A stretch of 64,000 bases of DNA from VRUE01 sp963824215 (GTDB lineage: Bacteria; Actinomycetota; Thermoleophilia; Solirubrobacterales; 70-9), in NCBI GenBank assembly GCA_963824215.1, contig CAWGOE010000004.1:310001-374000 (forward strand), given 5' to 3'. This document shows positions 43,846 through 51,973 of the stretch, in pieces. Below the pieces are notes generated by a model. It ran no database searches. It saw only the letters and a list, made by a program, of their open reading frames with translations, and was not told the origin of the DNA. The first letter of the stretch is position 1. Every line of letters starts with the position of its first letter. A program made the translations under genes and the position numbers.

Positions 43846-44829
43846 ATGCTGCAAGTCGAGTACGACGTACTCAACGAAGGAGGGGAGGCCAGCTTTGGAG
43901 CACAGGCGCCTATCACCGTCTTTTTTGACCCGAACGGCCTGGATAAGAAGGATGCTCGGCAGCGCACCACCGGCGTGATGCGGGCAGGCGACGAGATATG
44001 GACTGAACTTCATAATCGAGGAGGTGAATACGGAGAATGCACGGCAAGCTTCGGTGCTTTCGAGCGCGGGAAAAAGCCAAGTACCGGTGAGCCCGTGCTC
44101 CGGATGTTCGTGCTTGCCGCGGGTCATTGTGCTGAACTGCATTCGATCACCCAGAGGCGGAATGGCGAAAGCGGCGGAAGTCTTTACCAAGACATCGGCG
44201 AAGTACGCCGATCGGGATATGAAACGATCAGCGACGAAGCGGTCGATACCGACGTGGCTGCAATTCGCCTCGAAAACCCCGAAATCACTCCGCGGAAGAT
44301 CTACCAACAGGACGGATTCCCGTTGGTCGATGTCACCTCCGTCTGGACTCCGACCCCAGGGACCAATCTTTGCTTTTCAGGACGCACGAGCAAGGAGAAA
44401 CGGTGCGGACCTATGATCGGCAGCGGGATCACGAAAGCGGATTACACCGAAGAAGAAAAAGGCCTATTTGGACGAGAAGGGTGCTTCAGGCAGTTCATCT
44501 GGGGCGGTGACAGCGGAAGCCCTGTCTGGGTGGAAGGGACGGGAGTGGCTGTTGGCGTTGCTGTCCGGGGAACGGATGACCCGAACGATCCGGAATTCAG
44601 GCCGGAACTGGAAAACGAAGTAATAGAACGTTTGATCAAAGAACACGGCAAATACACGGTGCAGCAGTTTGAAGAAGCCATGAAAATCGAAGAAAAACTG
44701 TTGATTGAAAACCGCGAAACTTGCTTCGTTCCGCTCAAGCCACCTCCAAATGCACCTGGAGACGGAACGGTATTCGGTGATCCCATGCTTGCGCCACTGC
44801 ACTTGGTGACGAGGAGCAATGCAAAATGA
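43846..44829 (+). CDS. Trypsin-like serine protease, array copy 2
   Basis: A 327-residue paralogue of copy 1, with matching blocks: VMRAGDEIW, CTASFGAFERGKKPS, LAAGHC (His), DTDVAAIRLENP (Asp), TSVWTP..GTNLCFSGRTS, FIWGGDSGSPVWVEGTGVAVG (Ser) and the tail APLHLVTRSNAK. An insertion of about 45 charged residues precedes the tail. An in-frame stop lies 8 codons upstream of the ATG, so there is no hidden signal peptide in this frame. GAGGG precedes the start. The stop overlaps the partner gene start (ATGA). Confidence 0.8.
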   Translation: MLQVEYDVLNEGGEASFGAQAPITVFFDPNGLDKKDARQRTTGVMRAGDEIWTELHNRGGEYGECTASFGAFERGKKPSTGEPVLRMFVLAAGHCAELHSITQRRNGESGGSLYQDIGEVRRSGYETISDEAVDTDVAAIRLENPEITPRKIYQQDGFPLVDVTSVWTPTPGTNLCFSGRTSKEKRCGPMIGSGITKADYTEEEKGLFGREGCFRQFIWGGDSGSPVWVEGTGVAVGVAVRGTDDPNDPEFRPELENEVIERLIKEHGKYTVQQFEEAMKIEEKLLIENRETCFVPLKPPPNAPGDGTVFGDPMLAPLHLVTRSNAK

Positions 44830-45749
44830 CTGACGGCTTCGGTGATGATATGTATGCAGCGTTGCGAATCCCGATTTTCTTGCTTGTCATTTTCTATGCC
44901 GCCCTGTTCGCACCGGCTTCGAGCGCAGGCGCATTGGATGCGGCGATATCAGCTAGTTCGTTTTGTGGCGAGAATGCACGCGCTCGCGACTTTCTGCAGC
45001 CTCTGAGGCGTGTGGCACCTATCGACGGTCCGCCGCGAGAGGGCAGGATGCCCTTTGCGCCTGAGGGTTTGCGCCTTGAAGTGGATCGGGCCGGTCTGGT
45101 CACGGATGGAGGCTGGGTGGGCTTCGGGCTCCGTGACGAAGCAATCCAGCACCGGCGCCAGCTGGACTGGATCGTCGAATCGGAACTCTCCAGGGTAAGC
45201 AGTCGGGGGCGGGTGCTGGCGAGCGTAGATGTAGAGCGCCAGCGGATCGGATCGATTGAAACCAGCAACATCAAGAGCTTTCTACATCGTGTATCAGGCA
45301 ACCCTGCTTATTACCGTGTCGACATTCGATTCCTTCGGTTGGGTACCGGTCGTCTTCTTGGCGAATACAGCACCTACGCTCGGGTGATGAAGCCGCGGGT
45401 CGATCTTCGGGTGGCCGTTGATAACCCTTCTGTGGTGCCTGGGAGCCTTGTTACGGCGAGGCTCATCAACTTGGGTACCGTCGCATTTAGAGCTCCTACC
45501 TTCGCATACGGTTTCGTGGTGCAGAGATTTACTGGCGAGACTTGGACACTCGTGCCTGCAAATCCCCAGAGAGAGCGGGGGGGGAAAGTGCGCAGGGTGA
45601 TACAGCGGCTGGGAGCCGGGATGGAACTTCGCGATTGCCTCCGCTACCTCGTTCCTGTGGATCAGGTTCCAGGGCAGTTCCGCTTCATCTCATTTGGGCT
45701 GGGAGGAAAGCCGTTGGTCGCCGCCCAATTCGAGGTCAGGTCGCCCTAG
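44826..45749 (+). CDS. Secreted Ig-like partner protein, array copy 2
   Basis: A 307-residue paralogue of the protein at 42894. A signal peptide (IPIFLLVIFYAALFAPASSA) is followed by SFCGENARARDFLQPLRRVAPI, GRMPFAPEGLRLE, GGWVGFGLRDEA and NPAYYRVDIRFLRLG. The Ig-like domain has LVTARLINLGTVAF, FVVQRFTGETW, CLRYLVPVDQVPGQFRF and AAQFEV. The ATG overlaps the protease stop, so protease and partner are made from one message in near-equal dose. Confidence 0.75.
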   Translation: MTDGFGDDMYAALRIPIFLLVIFYAALFAPASSAGALDAAISASSFCGENARARDFLQPLRRVAPIDGPPREGRMPFAPEGLRLEVDRAGLVTDGGWVGFGLRDEAIQHRRQLDWIVESELSRVSSRGRVLASVDVERQRIGSIETSNIKSFLHRVSGNPAYYRVDIRFLRLGTGRLLGEYSTYARVMKPRVDLRVAVDNPSVVPGSLVTARLINLGTVAFRAPTFAYGFVVQRFTGETWTLVPANPQRERGGKVRRVIQRLGAGMELRDCLRYLVPVDQVPGQFRFISFGLGGKPLVAAQFEVRSP

Positions 45750-46044
45750 CCTGAGGCCGCGTGGCGAGGTCGCCGTCGCCAATAAGATCCTCGCCGAGCG
45801 GCGGCATCTCGCGGTCACCGGGGCTCAGGTTCCTCGCCCGCTCACATTCGAGCGGACTAGGTTCAGTCAAGATGAGGAGGGCGGTCGAGTTTCGCAGTAG
45901 CGATGGGGCACATCGTTGAGCCGTAGGGTGGTAGTTCGAAAATTTGAAATAGCCGATTGAGCCAACGAATCTGTGACTCGAAAGCTTTTGCCGATAGTTA
46001 CCGAATGGAACTTCGCGGCTGCCTCAATAGGTAGCTGATTCAGC
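45750..46044 (+). other. Intergenic, no gene seen
   Basis: This stretch of about 295 bp lies between the second partner gene and the decayed third partner. It has no frame with family resemblance; a minus-strand frame (45867-46133) lacks a ribosome site and overlaps the start of the third copy. No protease copy precedes the third partner, so a protease gene may have been lost here. Confidence 0.4.
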
Positions 46045-47052
46045 ATGCGTAGGACGCCCCCTTTTTGCTGACCGGCACGTTGGCAGCATTTGCAGTTCTT
46101 CTCGTGGGGGCGCAGGGAAAGGTGTGGGGGCAAGTGTATGACCTTGAGGGAGGTGGACGCTATTGCACCTCAGCGAAGGAGGAGCGTGTGCGACCTGGAC
46201 CGAGAGGCCCTCGTGATGGAACGATCAGTGTGCCTGTTCTAGGCTCAGGCTTTGCACCTGCGGTTGAGCACGATGCGCCAGTCATACCGACCGGGAGATG
46301 TCGTCTACGGGCGGATGGAAAACATCGGGACCGAGACCGTCGGAGACTTGCCCGGCTATCGGGTTGAACGATTGACGGCCACCGGTTGGGTGAGAGTGGG
46401 GCCCTCTGGTCTCGGTCGGCCACCCGCGCCACCGCCGATCTTGACGGCGGGAAAAGCCCGAGGCATAGCGTTTCGTATCCCGAACAGCGCTCGGCGTGGC
46501 AAATACAGATTGGCGAAGTGGGCCGAACGCCACGACGGGGATGACGAGTATTCGCCTACCACGGTGTGGGCCGACTTCGATGTTGCTTCGGCATATCAAC
46601 GGGCGACTTGCTACTGCTCTTCGGAATCGAAGGCAGGCAATCGGCGGAGGCCCGAATCGCTGCGAAGGCCCGGGGGATTGAAGCCGCTGCTAGTCGAGCA
46701 AGGCGTGCAAGTCCGCTTAGGAACGAAATCCAAGCGTGTCCAGCGTGGGCAAATCGCCGTAGCCCGAGTGGAAAATCTGGGTACGGTCGCCGTTTCCTAC
46801 AAGCCGTCGTTTGCGATCGAGCGCCTTACCGACATAGGCTGGGCCTCGTTTGCGACCTTGCGTACGAAATGGCATCGTGGATCGCCAGTGCGGATCGCGC
46901 CGGGGTGGGTTGGTTTTTGCCAGCCCTTCGAGGTGCCCCTAGACGCGGAACTCGGTCGCTACCGCTTTGCCAAGCATGTCCAGTACTTCGACAGCGCTGA
47001 AGGGCATGGTCAAGAGATTGTCTTGACCTCCGAGTTCGAAGTGGTTCCGTAG
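46045..47052 (+). pseudogene. Third Ig-like partner copy, two frame changes
   Basis: An ATG at 46045 opens a frame that meets TGA after eight codons at a C5-T5 run (46057-46066). The next frame then reads a signal-like LTGTLAAFAVLLVGAQG up to about 46245, after which the original frame resumes and stays open to 47052. The long last part contains two Ig-like modules (VVYGRMENIGTETV...YRVERLTATGWVRV and IAVARVENLGTVAV...FAIERLTDIGWASF...ELGRYRFAKHV...LTSEFEV). The N-terminal CG...PFAP domain of copies 1 and 2 is missing. Two compensating indels suggest decay or assembly error. Confidence 0.6.
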
Positions 47053-47058
47053 GCGCCC

Positions 47059-48435
47059 TCAGTACCCGGTGCCGGTCTTGACCTGTTTGCGCTCGGATGG
47101 GTGGGCGCCGCCCTTTTTCTCCAGGGTGGCGCAGGCCTGGGCGATGTCGTCGGCGAGGCGGTCGACCTGCTCGCGGCTGAGGGTCTGCTTGACCAGGGCG
47201 CGCAGGATCTTCACGTCTTCGGCGTTGGGTGGCAGCGTGTAGGCGGGGACCATCCAGCCGCGCTCGGCGGAGAGCTGCCAGGAGACGTCGAACTCGTCGT
47301 AGTTCTTCTCGCCGGCGAGCTTGAAGGCGACCAGTGGCAGCTGCTCCTCGCCGTCGCCGATTAGCTCGAAGTCACCGGTGGCCTTGAGCTTGTCGGCCAG
47401 GGCGCAAGCGTTCTCCTGCATCGCCTTCATGATGTAGGCGTAGCCCTCGTGCCCGTAGCGGACGAAGTTGTAGTACTGGGCGAGGACCATTGAGGCGCCG
47501 GTGGAGAAGTTGAGGGTGAAGGTCGCGTCGGTTTTGCCCAGGTAGTTCTCGTAGAAGACGAGGTCCTCGGCCAGGTCGCTCTCTTCGCGGAAGACGAGCC
47601 AGCCGATCCCCGGGTAGACGAGGCCGAACTTGTGGCCGGAGACGTTGATCGAGCGCACCTGCTCGAGCCGGAAGTCCCACTCGGAGTCGGGGTAGAGGAA
47701 GGGCCAGACGAAGCCGCCGCTGGCGGCGTCGACGTGCAGCGGGACGTCGATGCCCTTCTCGTTCTTGAGGCCTACCAGCAGCTTGTTGATGCCGACGATG
47801 TCGTCGGCGTGGCCGGTGAAGGTGGTGCCGAGTACGGCGGCGACGCCGATCGTGTTCTCGTCGATCAGCGGCTCGACGTCCTCGGGGCCGATCACGTACT
47901 TGCCTTCCCGCAGCGGCACGATCTTCGGCTCGACGTCGAAGTAGCGGCAGAACTTTTCCCAGACCACGTGCACGTCGCCGCCGAAGATCAGGTTCGGCTT
48001 GTCGACCGGCTTCGATTCGGCTTCGCGGCGCTCTTTCCACTTCCACTTGAGCGAGAGGGCGCCGAGCATGATCGCCTCCGAGGAGCCCTGGGTGCGGGCG
48101 CCCGTCGTCTCGCCGGGGGCGTTGTAGAGGTCGGCGAGCATGCGGATGCAGCGCTGCTCGACCTCGGCCGAGATCGGGTACTCGGCGTGGTCGATGAAGT
48201 TGCGGTAGAGGTTCTCGCCGATCAGCCGTTGCGCCTCGGGCTCCATCCAGGTCGTGACGAAGGTCGCCAGGTTGCGCTGCGGGTCCCCCTCCAGGGCGAG
48301 TTCCTCGTCGACGAGGCGCATCGCGTCGAGGGCGGACATGCCGCTGGGTGGGAAGTCGGCGTCGGGGGCGTCCTGGGTGAGGAAGCGATTGCCGTAGAGC
48401 ATCGCCGCCTGCTCGGCGCTGGTCGGTTTGTCCAT
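47059..48435 (-). CDS. gad: Glutamate decarboxylase
   Basis: A 458-residue PLP enzyme of the GadA/GadB family. The PLP Lys is in INVSGHKFGLVYPGIGW (about residue 275); HVDAASGGFVWPF and TQGSSEAIMLGALSLKWKW are diagnostic. It converts glutamate to GABA, consuming a proton, and is often linked to acid tolerance. The ATG at 48435 was chosen because it starts MDKPTSAEQ at the usual family position, with TAGGCT 7 nt upstream. No GABA antiporter is adjacent. Confidence 0.92.
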   Translation of the reverse strand: MDKPTSAEQAAMLYGNRFLTQDAPDADFPPSGMSALDAMRLVDEELALEGDPQRNLATFVTTWMEPEAQRLIGENLYRNFIDHAEYPISAEVEQRCIRMLADLYNAPGETTGARTQGSSEAIMLGALSLKWKWKERREAESKPVDKPNLIFGGDVHVVWEKFCRYFDVEPKIVPLREGKYVIGPEDVEPLIDENTIGVAAVLGTTFTGHADDIVGINKLLVGLKNEKGIDVPLHVDAASGGFVWPFLYPDSEWDFRLEQVRSINVSGHKFGLVYPGIGWLVFREESDLAEDLVFYENYLGKTDATFTLNFSTGASMVLAQYYNFVRYGHEGYAYIMKAMQENACALADKLKATGDFELIGDGEEQLPLVAFKLAGEKNYDEFDVSWQLSAERGWMVPAYTLPPNAEDVKILRALVKQTLSREQVDRLADDIAQACATLEKKGGAHPSERKQVKTGTGY

Positions 48436-48445
48436 GCGCGCGAGC

Positions 48446-48952
48446 CTAGCTGAGGACCGTGACCGATCCCACCTGCTCGCGATCGATCTCGAGCAGGTAG
48501 GGCGCAACCAGGCCCTCGTATGCAGCCTTGCGCTCGGCGGGGAGGTCCTTCCAGCCGGTCACCGAGCCACGGCAGATGTCGGCGCCGCAGAGGCAACCAC
48601 CCGGGAAGTGCTCGATCGAGTAGTTGCGCATCGCGTAGTCGAAGGTGATCTCCTCGCCATCGGAGATCGACCTGCGAGCAATGAAGTCGCAGGCACCCGT
48701 CTCGTTCAGCTCGACGCCGCAGTTTGGGCTGCACGAGTGGTTGACCTTGGGCCCGAGGCCGCCGTGCCGTGCCCACTTGGTGCGGCTCACCTGGGTCGCG
48801 TGCGAGTCGTTGCGGGCGACCTCGCCTTCGAGCACCCCGATCATCACCGTCTCACCCACCTCGAAGCCACGAGTAGCGCGAACGCCACCGCCCTTGCCGC
48901 CTACAGGAGTACACAGCTCATATCCAACCGGATCCAAGGGACCGCCTCTCAA
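48446..48952 (-). CDS. SET domain protein (lysine methyltransferase-like)
   Basis: A roughly 168-residue SET-domain protein. The SAM and catalytic motifs are VRATRGFEVGETV, KVNHSCSPNCGV and GEEITFDYAMRNY. A post-SET Cys cluster follows (CLCGADICRGSVTGWKDLP). Bacterial SET proteins of this size methylate lysines of unknown targets. The start is uncertain: TTG at 48952 fits, but a later start near MYELC-like sequence is possible. The gene ends 10 nt before the glutamate decarboxylase start, so they probably share a transcript. Confidence 0.8.
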   Translation of the reverse strand: MRGGPLDPVGYELCTPVGGKGGGVRATRGFEVGETVMIGVLEGEVARNDSHATQVSRTKWARHGGLGPKVNHSCSPNCGVELNETGACDFIARRSISDGEEITFDYAMRNYSIEHFPGGCLCGADICRGSVTGWKDLPAERKAAYEGLVAPYLLEIDREQVGSVTVLS

Positions 48953-49062
48953 TTGTGTGAGCGCAGCGAAAACCGCGCTCGTTGACTGTAGGCCATCGCT
49001 GTCGAGCGACTTCCCGGGAGAGGCGCTTGACCGCTCAGCCGATCTTGCGAGAGGATGGATCG

Positions 49063-50265
49063 ATGGCGACCGTCCTCTGTGTGCTCTACGACGACCCGGT
49101 CGACGGCTACCCGCCGTCTTACGCGCGCGACGGGGTGCCGAGGATCGAGGGCTATCCCGACGGGCAGAGCGCGCCGACGCCGGAGGCGCTCGGCTTCACC
49201 CCCGGTGAGCTGGTCGGCAGCGTCTCGGGTGAGCTGGGGCTGCGCGAGTTCCTCGAGGGGCGCGGCCACCGGCTTATCGTCACCTCCGACAAGGACGGGC
49301 CGGACTCGGTCTTCGAGCGCGAGTTGCCGCAGGCCGAGGTGGTCATCTCCCAGCCCTTCTGGCCGGCCTACCTGACCGCCGAGCGGATCGCCAAGGCCCC
49401 GCAGCTGAAGCTGGCGCTGACGGCCGGCATCGGCTCCGACCACGTCGACTTGCAGGCGGCGATCGAGCGCGGGCTGACGGTCGCCGAGGTGACCTACTCG
49501 AACAGCATCAGCGTCGCCGAGCACGTGGTGATGATGATCCTGGCGCTGGTGCGCAACTACATCCCCTCCTACCAGGTGGTCGTGGACGGGGGCTGGAACA
49601 TCGCCGACTGTGTATCGCGTTCCTACGACCTCGAGGGCATGCAGGTGGGCACGGTCGCCGCCGGGCGCATCGGCTCGGCCGTGCTGCGGCGGCTGAAGCC
49701 GTTCGAGGTCGGTCTCCATTACACCGACCGCCACCGCCTGCCGCCCGAGGTCGAGCAGGAGCTCGGCGCCACCTTCCATCCCGACGTCGAGTCGATGGTC
49801 GAGGTCTGCGACGTGGTGACGATCAACGCGCCGCTGCACCCCGAGACCGAGAACATGTTCGACACGGATCTGCTCGCCAAGATGAAGCGGGGCGCGTATC
49901 TGATCAACACCGCCCGTGGCAAGATCTGCGACCGCGACGCGGTCGCGCGGGCGTGTGAGAGCGGCCAGCTTGCAGGCTACGCGGGCGATGTTTGGTTTCC
50001 GCAGCCGCCGCCCAAGGATCACCCCTGGCGCTCGATGCCCCACCACGGGATGACGCCGCACACTTCCGGCACCAGCCTCTCCGCCCAGGCCCGCTACGCG
50101 GCCGGCACGCGCGAGATCCTCGAGTGCTGGTTCGACGGGCGCCCGATCCGCGAGGAGTACCTGATCGTCGACGCCGGCGCCCTCGCCGGCGCCGGCGCGC
50201 ACTCCTACAGCGAGGGCGACGCGACGGGCGGCTCCGAGGAGGCCGCCCGCTTCAAAAACGGTTGA
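49063..50265 (+). CDS. fdh: NAD-dependent formate dehydrogenase
   Basis: A 400-residue D-2-hydroxyacid dehydrogenase-type FDH, the same length as the well-known Pseudomonas enzyme. Family-specific features are QPFWPAYLTAERI, LTAGIGSDHVDL, TYSNSISVAEHVVMMILAL, VGTVAAGRIGSAVLRRLKPF (NAD site), NTARGKICDRDAV, and PMPHHGMTPHTSG-like HHGMTPHTSGTS with the catalytic His. It oxidises formate to CO2, giving NADH. The alcohol dehydrogenase gene starts 31 nt later. Confidence 0.93.
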   Translation: MATVLCVLYDDPVDGYPPSYARDGVPRIEGYPDGQSAPTPEALGFTPGELVGSVSGELGLREFLEGRGHRLIVTSDKDGPDSVFERELPQAEVVISQPFWPAYLTAERIAKAPQLKLALTAGIGSDHVDLQAAIERGLTVAEVTYSNSISVAEHVVMMILALVRNYIPSYQVVVDGGWNIADCVSRSYDLEGMQVGTVAAGRIGSAVLRRLKPFEVGLHYTDRHRLPPEVEQELGATFHPDVESMVEVCDVVTINAPLHPETENMFDTDLLAKMKRGAYLINTARGKICDRDAVARACESGQLAGYAGDVWFPQPPPKDHPWRSMPHHGMTPHTSGTSLSAQARYAAGTREILECWFDGRPIREEYLIVDAGALAGAGAHSYSEGDATGGSEEAARFKNG

Positions 50266-50296
50266 CCCGGGCGGCGCTCGCCGAGGGGCGAAGCAG

Positions 50297-51403
50297 ATGA
50301 AGATGCGCGCAGCGGTGCTGGAGGAGTTCGGCCAGCCGCTCACGGTGCAGGAAGTCGAGCTCGCCGAGCCCAAGGCCGGCGAGGTGCTCGTCCGCCTCGT
50401 CGCCTGCGGCGTCTGCCACACCGACCTCTACACCGCCTCGGGCGCTGACCCTTCCGGCTACGCGCCGACCGTGCTCGGCCACGAGGGGGCGGGCGTCGTC
50501 GAGCAAGTCGGCGCCGACGTCGCCTCGCTCGCGCCAGGGGATCACGTCGTCACCCTCTTCTCGCCCCAGTGCGGCGAGTGCATCCATTGCCTCGATCCGC
50601 GGACCAACCTCTGCCTGGCGATCCGCGAGCAGCAGAACAAGGGCTTCCTGCCCGACGGCACCACCCGCCTCGCCCGCGGAGGCGAGGGGATCCGCCATTT
50701 CATGGGCTGCTCGACCTTCGCCGAGTACACGGTGATGCCCGAGATCTCCCTGGCCAAGATCAACCCCGAGGCGCCCTTCGAGCACGCCTGCCTCTTCGCC
50801 TGCGGCCTCTCGACCGGGCTCGGCGCGGCGATCAACACGGCGGCGGTCGCCCCCGGCAGCACCTGCGTGGTCTTCGGCGCCGGCATGGTCGGCCTGGGCG
50901 CCGTCGCCGGCTGCCGCTTGCAGGGCGCCGAGCGGATCGTCTGCGTCGACCTCTCGCCGCAGCGGCTCGAGCTGGCCCGCGGCCAGGGCGCGACGGACAC
51001 GATCGAAGGCGGTCCGGACGCGGTCGAGGAGATCCTCGAGATGACCGATGGCTTCGGCGCCGACTACACCTTCGAGGCGACCGGCAACGTCGCCGTGATG
51101 CGCCAGGCGGTCGAAGCGGCGCGCATGGGCTGGGGCCTGTGCACCGTCGCCGGTGTGGCCGGCAAGGGGGAGACCCTCGACATCGTCCCTCGCTTCTTGA
51201 TCACCGGCCGCCGCGTCGCCGGCTCCTCCTTCGGCGGGGTCAAGGGGCGCGACCAGGTTCCGCTGCTGATCGACCGCTGTCTGGCCGGCGAGATCGACGT
51301 CGAGCCCTTCATCTCCCACCGCCTCAGCCTCGACGAAGTCAACCGCGGCTTCGAGCTGATGGAGGCCCAGGACGGGATCCGCAGCGTCATCGACTTTGAC
51401 TAG
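50297..51403 (+). CDS. Class III-type zinc alcohol dehydrogenase (thiol-formaldehyde?)
   Basis: A 368-residue MDR with catalytic zinc ligands in CGVCHTDLYTASG, GHEGAG and FMGCSTFAEYTV, a structural zinc site (CGECIHCLDPRTNLC), and the NAD fold (CVVFGAGMVGLGAVAGCR). The pattern fits class III/NDMA-type ADHs such as mycothiol- or glutathione-dependent formaldehyde dehydrogenase. Being downstream of formate dehydrogenase, it probably feeds formate to it in formaldehyde oxidation. The assignment among class III subtypes is inference. Confidence 0.88.
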   Translation: MKMRAAVLEEFGQPLTVQEVELAEPKAGEVLVRLVACGVCHTDLYTASGADPSGYAPTVLGHEGAGVVEQVGADVASLAPGDHVVTLFSPQCGECIHCLDPRTNLCLAIREQQNKGFLPDGTTRLARGGEGIRHFMGCSTFAEYTVMPEISLAKINPEAPFEHACLFACGLSTGLGAAINTAAVAPGSTCVVFGAGMVGLGAVAGCRLQGAERIVCVDLSPQRLELARGQGATDTIEGGPDAVEEILEMTDGFGADYTFEATGNVAVMRQAVEAARMGWGLCTVAGVAGKGETLDIVPRFLITGRRVAGSSFGGVKGRDQVPLLIDRCLAGEIDVEPFISHRLSLDEVNRGFELMEAQDGIRSVIDFD

Positions 51404-51860
51404 TCGCGGGGCCATGGCCGCCCTGGTCGGCGTGGCGCTGCTCGGCGGAGTTTGCGGCTGTGGCGGCGACGACAGCGCGACGACCTCTGCAGTCCCGCCG
51501 CGGGAGAGCAACCGCTCGATGCCCGAGGGTGGTGATGCGTCCGCGCCCGAGGCATCCGCCACCGAGACCGTCGTCCCTTCGCGCTGCCCCGCCGGCCTGC
51601 CCGGCTGTCGCACCACCGAAGGCCGGATCGTCTACGTCGAGCGGGTCGATCCCGATGGGGACGGAGATGCCCATTTCGTGATCGCCGATCCGCAGGGGAT
51701 CACCCTGCGGGGCTTGACCGCGATCGACGTTCGCAAGGGCTTGCGTCCCCAGCCGCTGCCCGGTATCGGCGAGCTGATCAGTGCCGCTGGACCTGTCCAA
51801 ACCGGCTCCTACGGACAGAGCCAGATCCATGCGATCGAGCTGCACGTGGCCGGGCGATAG
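51396..51860 (+). CDS. Putative lipoprotein
   Basis: A 154-residue protein starting at TTG inside the end of the dehydrogenase gene. A hydrophobic segment ends in LLGGVCGCGGDD, an acceptable lipobox with Cys near residue 20. A Ser/Pro/Glu-rich linker (about 25-60) precedes a small beta domain (RIVYVERVDPDGDGDAHFVIAD, LPGIGELISAAGPVQ) reminiscent of an OB-like fold. No function is recognised. Confidence 0.6.
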   Translation: MTSRGAMAALVGVALLGGVCGCGGDDSATTSAVPPRESNRSMPEGGDASAPEASATETVVPSRCPAGLPGCRTTEGRIVYVERVDPDGDGDAHFVIADPQGITLRGLTAIDVRKGLRPQPLPGIGELISAAGPVQTGSYGQSQIHAIELHVAGR

Positions 51861-51875
51861 CCGCCGAACGTACGA

Positions 51876-51904
51876 TTGACATGGAGGCCGCCCCTTCGTA
51901 GAGT
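51876..51904 (+). promoter_or_regulatory. Sigma-70-type promoter before the PucR gene
   Basis: TTGACA (51876-51881) and TAGAGT (51899-51904) are separated by exactly 17 bp, close to the housekeeping consensus. It would give a leader of about 60 nt before the ATG at 51974. Confidence 0.6.
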
Positions 51905-51973
51905 CGGCGCGCAGGTCGAGCAATTCGGCCGTCGTAGCGTCCAGTGCAAACCGTCGATCTGCGGGGGGTCGGT

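Noticed and set aside
45867..46133. An 88-codon minus-strand frame between partner copies
   Set aside because: No recognisable family, and it overlaps the start of the third partner copy; probably chance.
50252..51616. A 454-codon minus-strand open frame
   Set aside because: It lies opposite the zinc dehydrogenase with complete zinc and NAD motifs; no motif on this strand.
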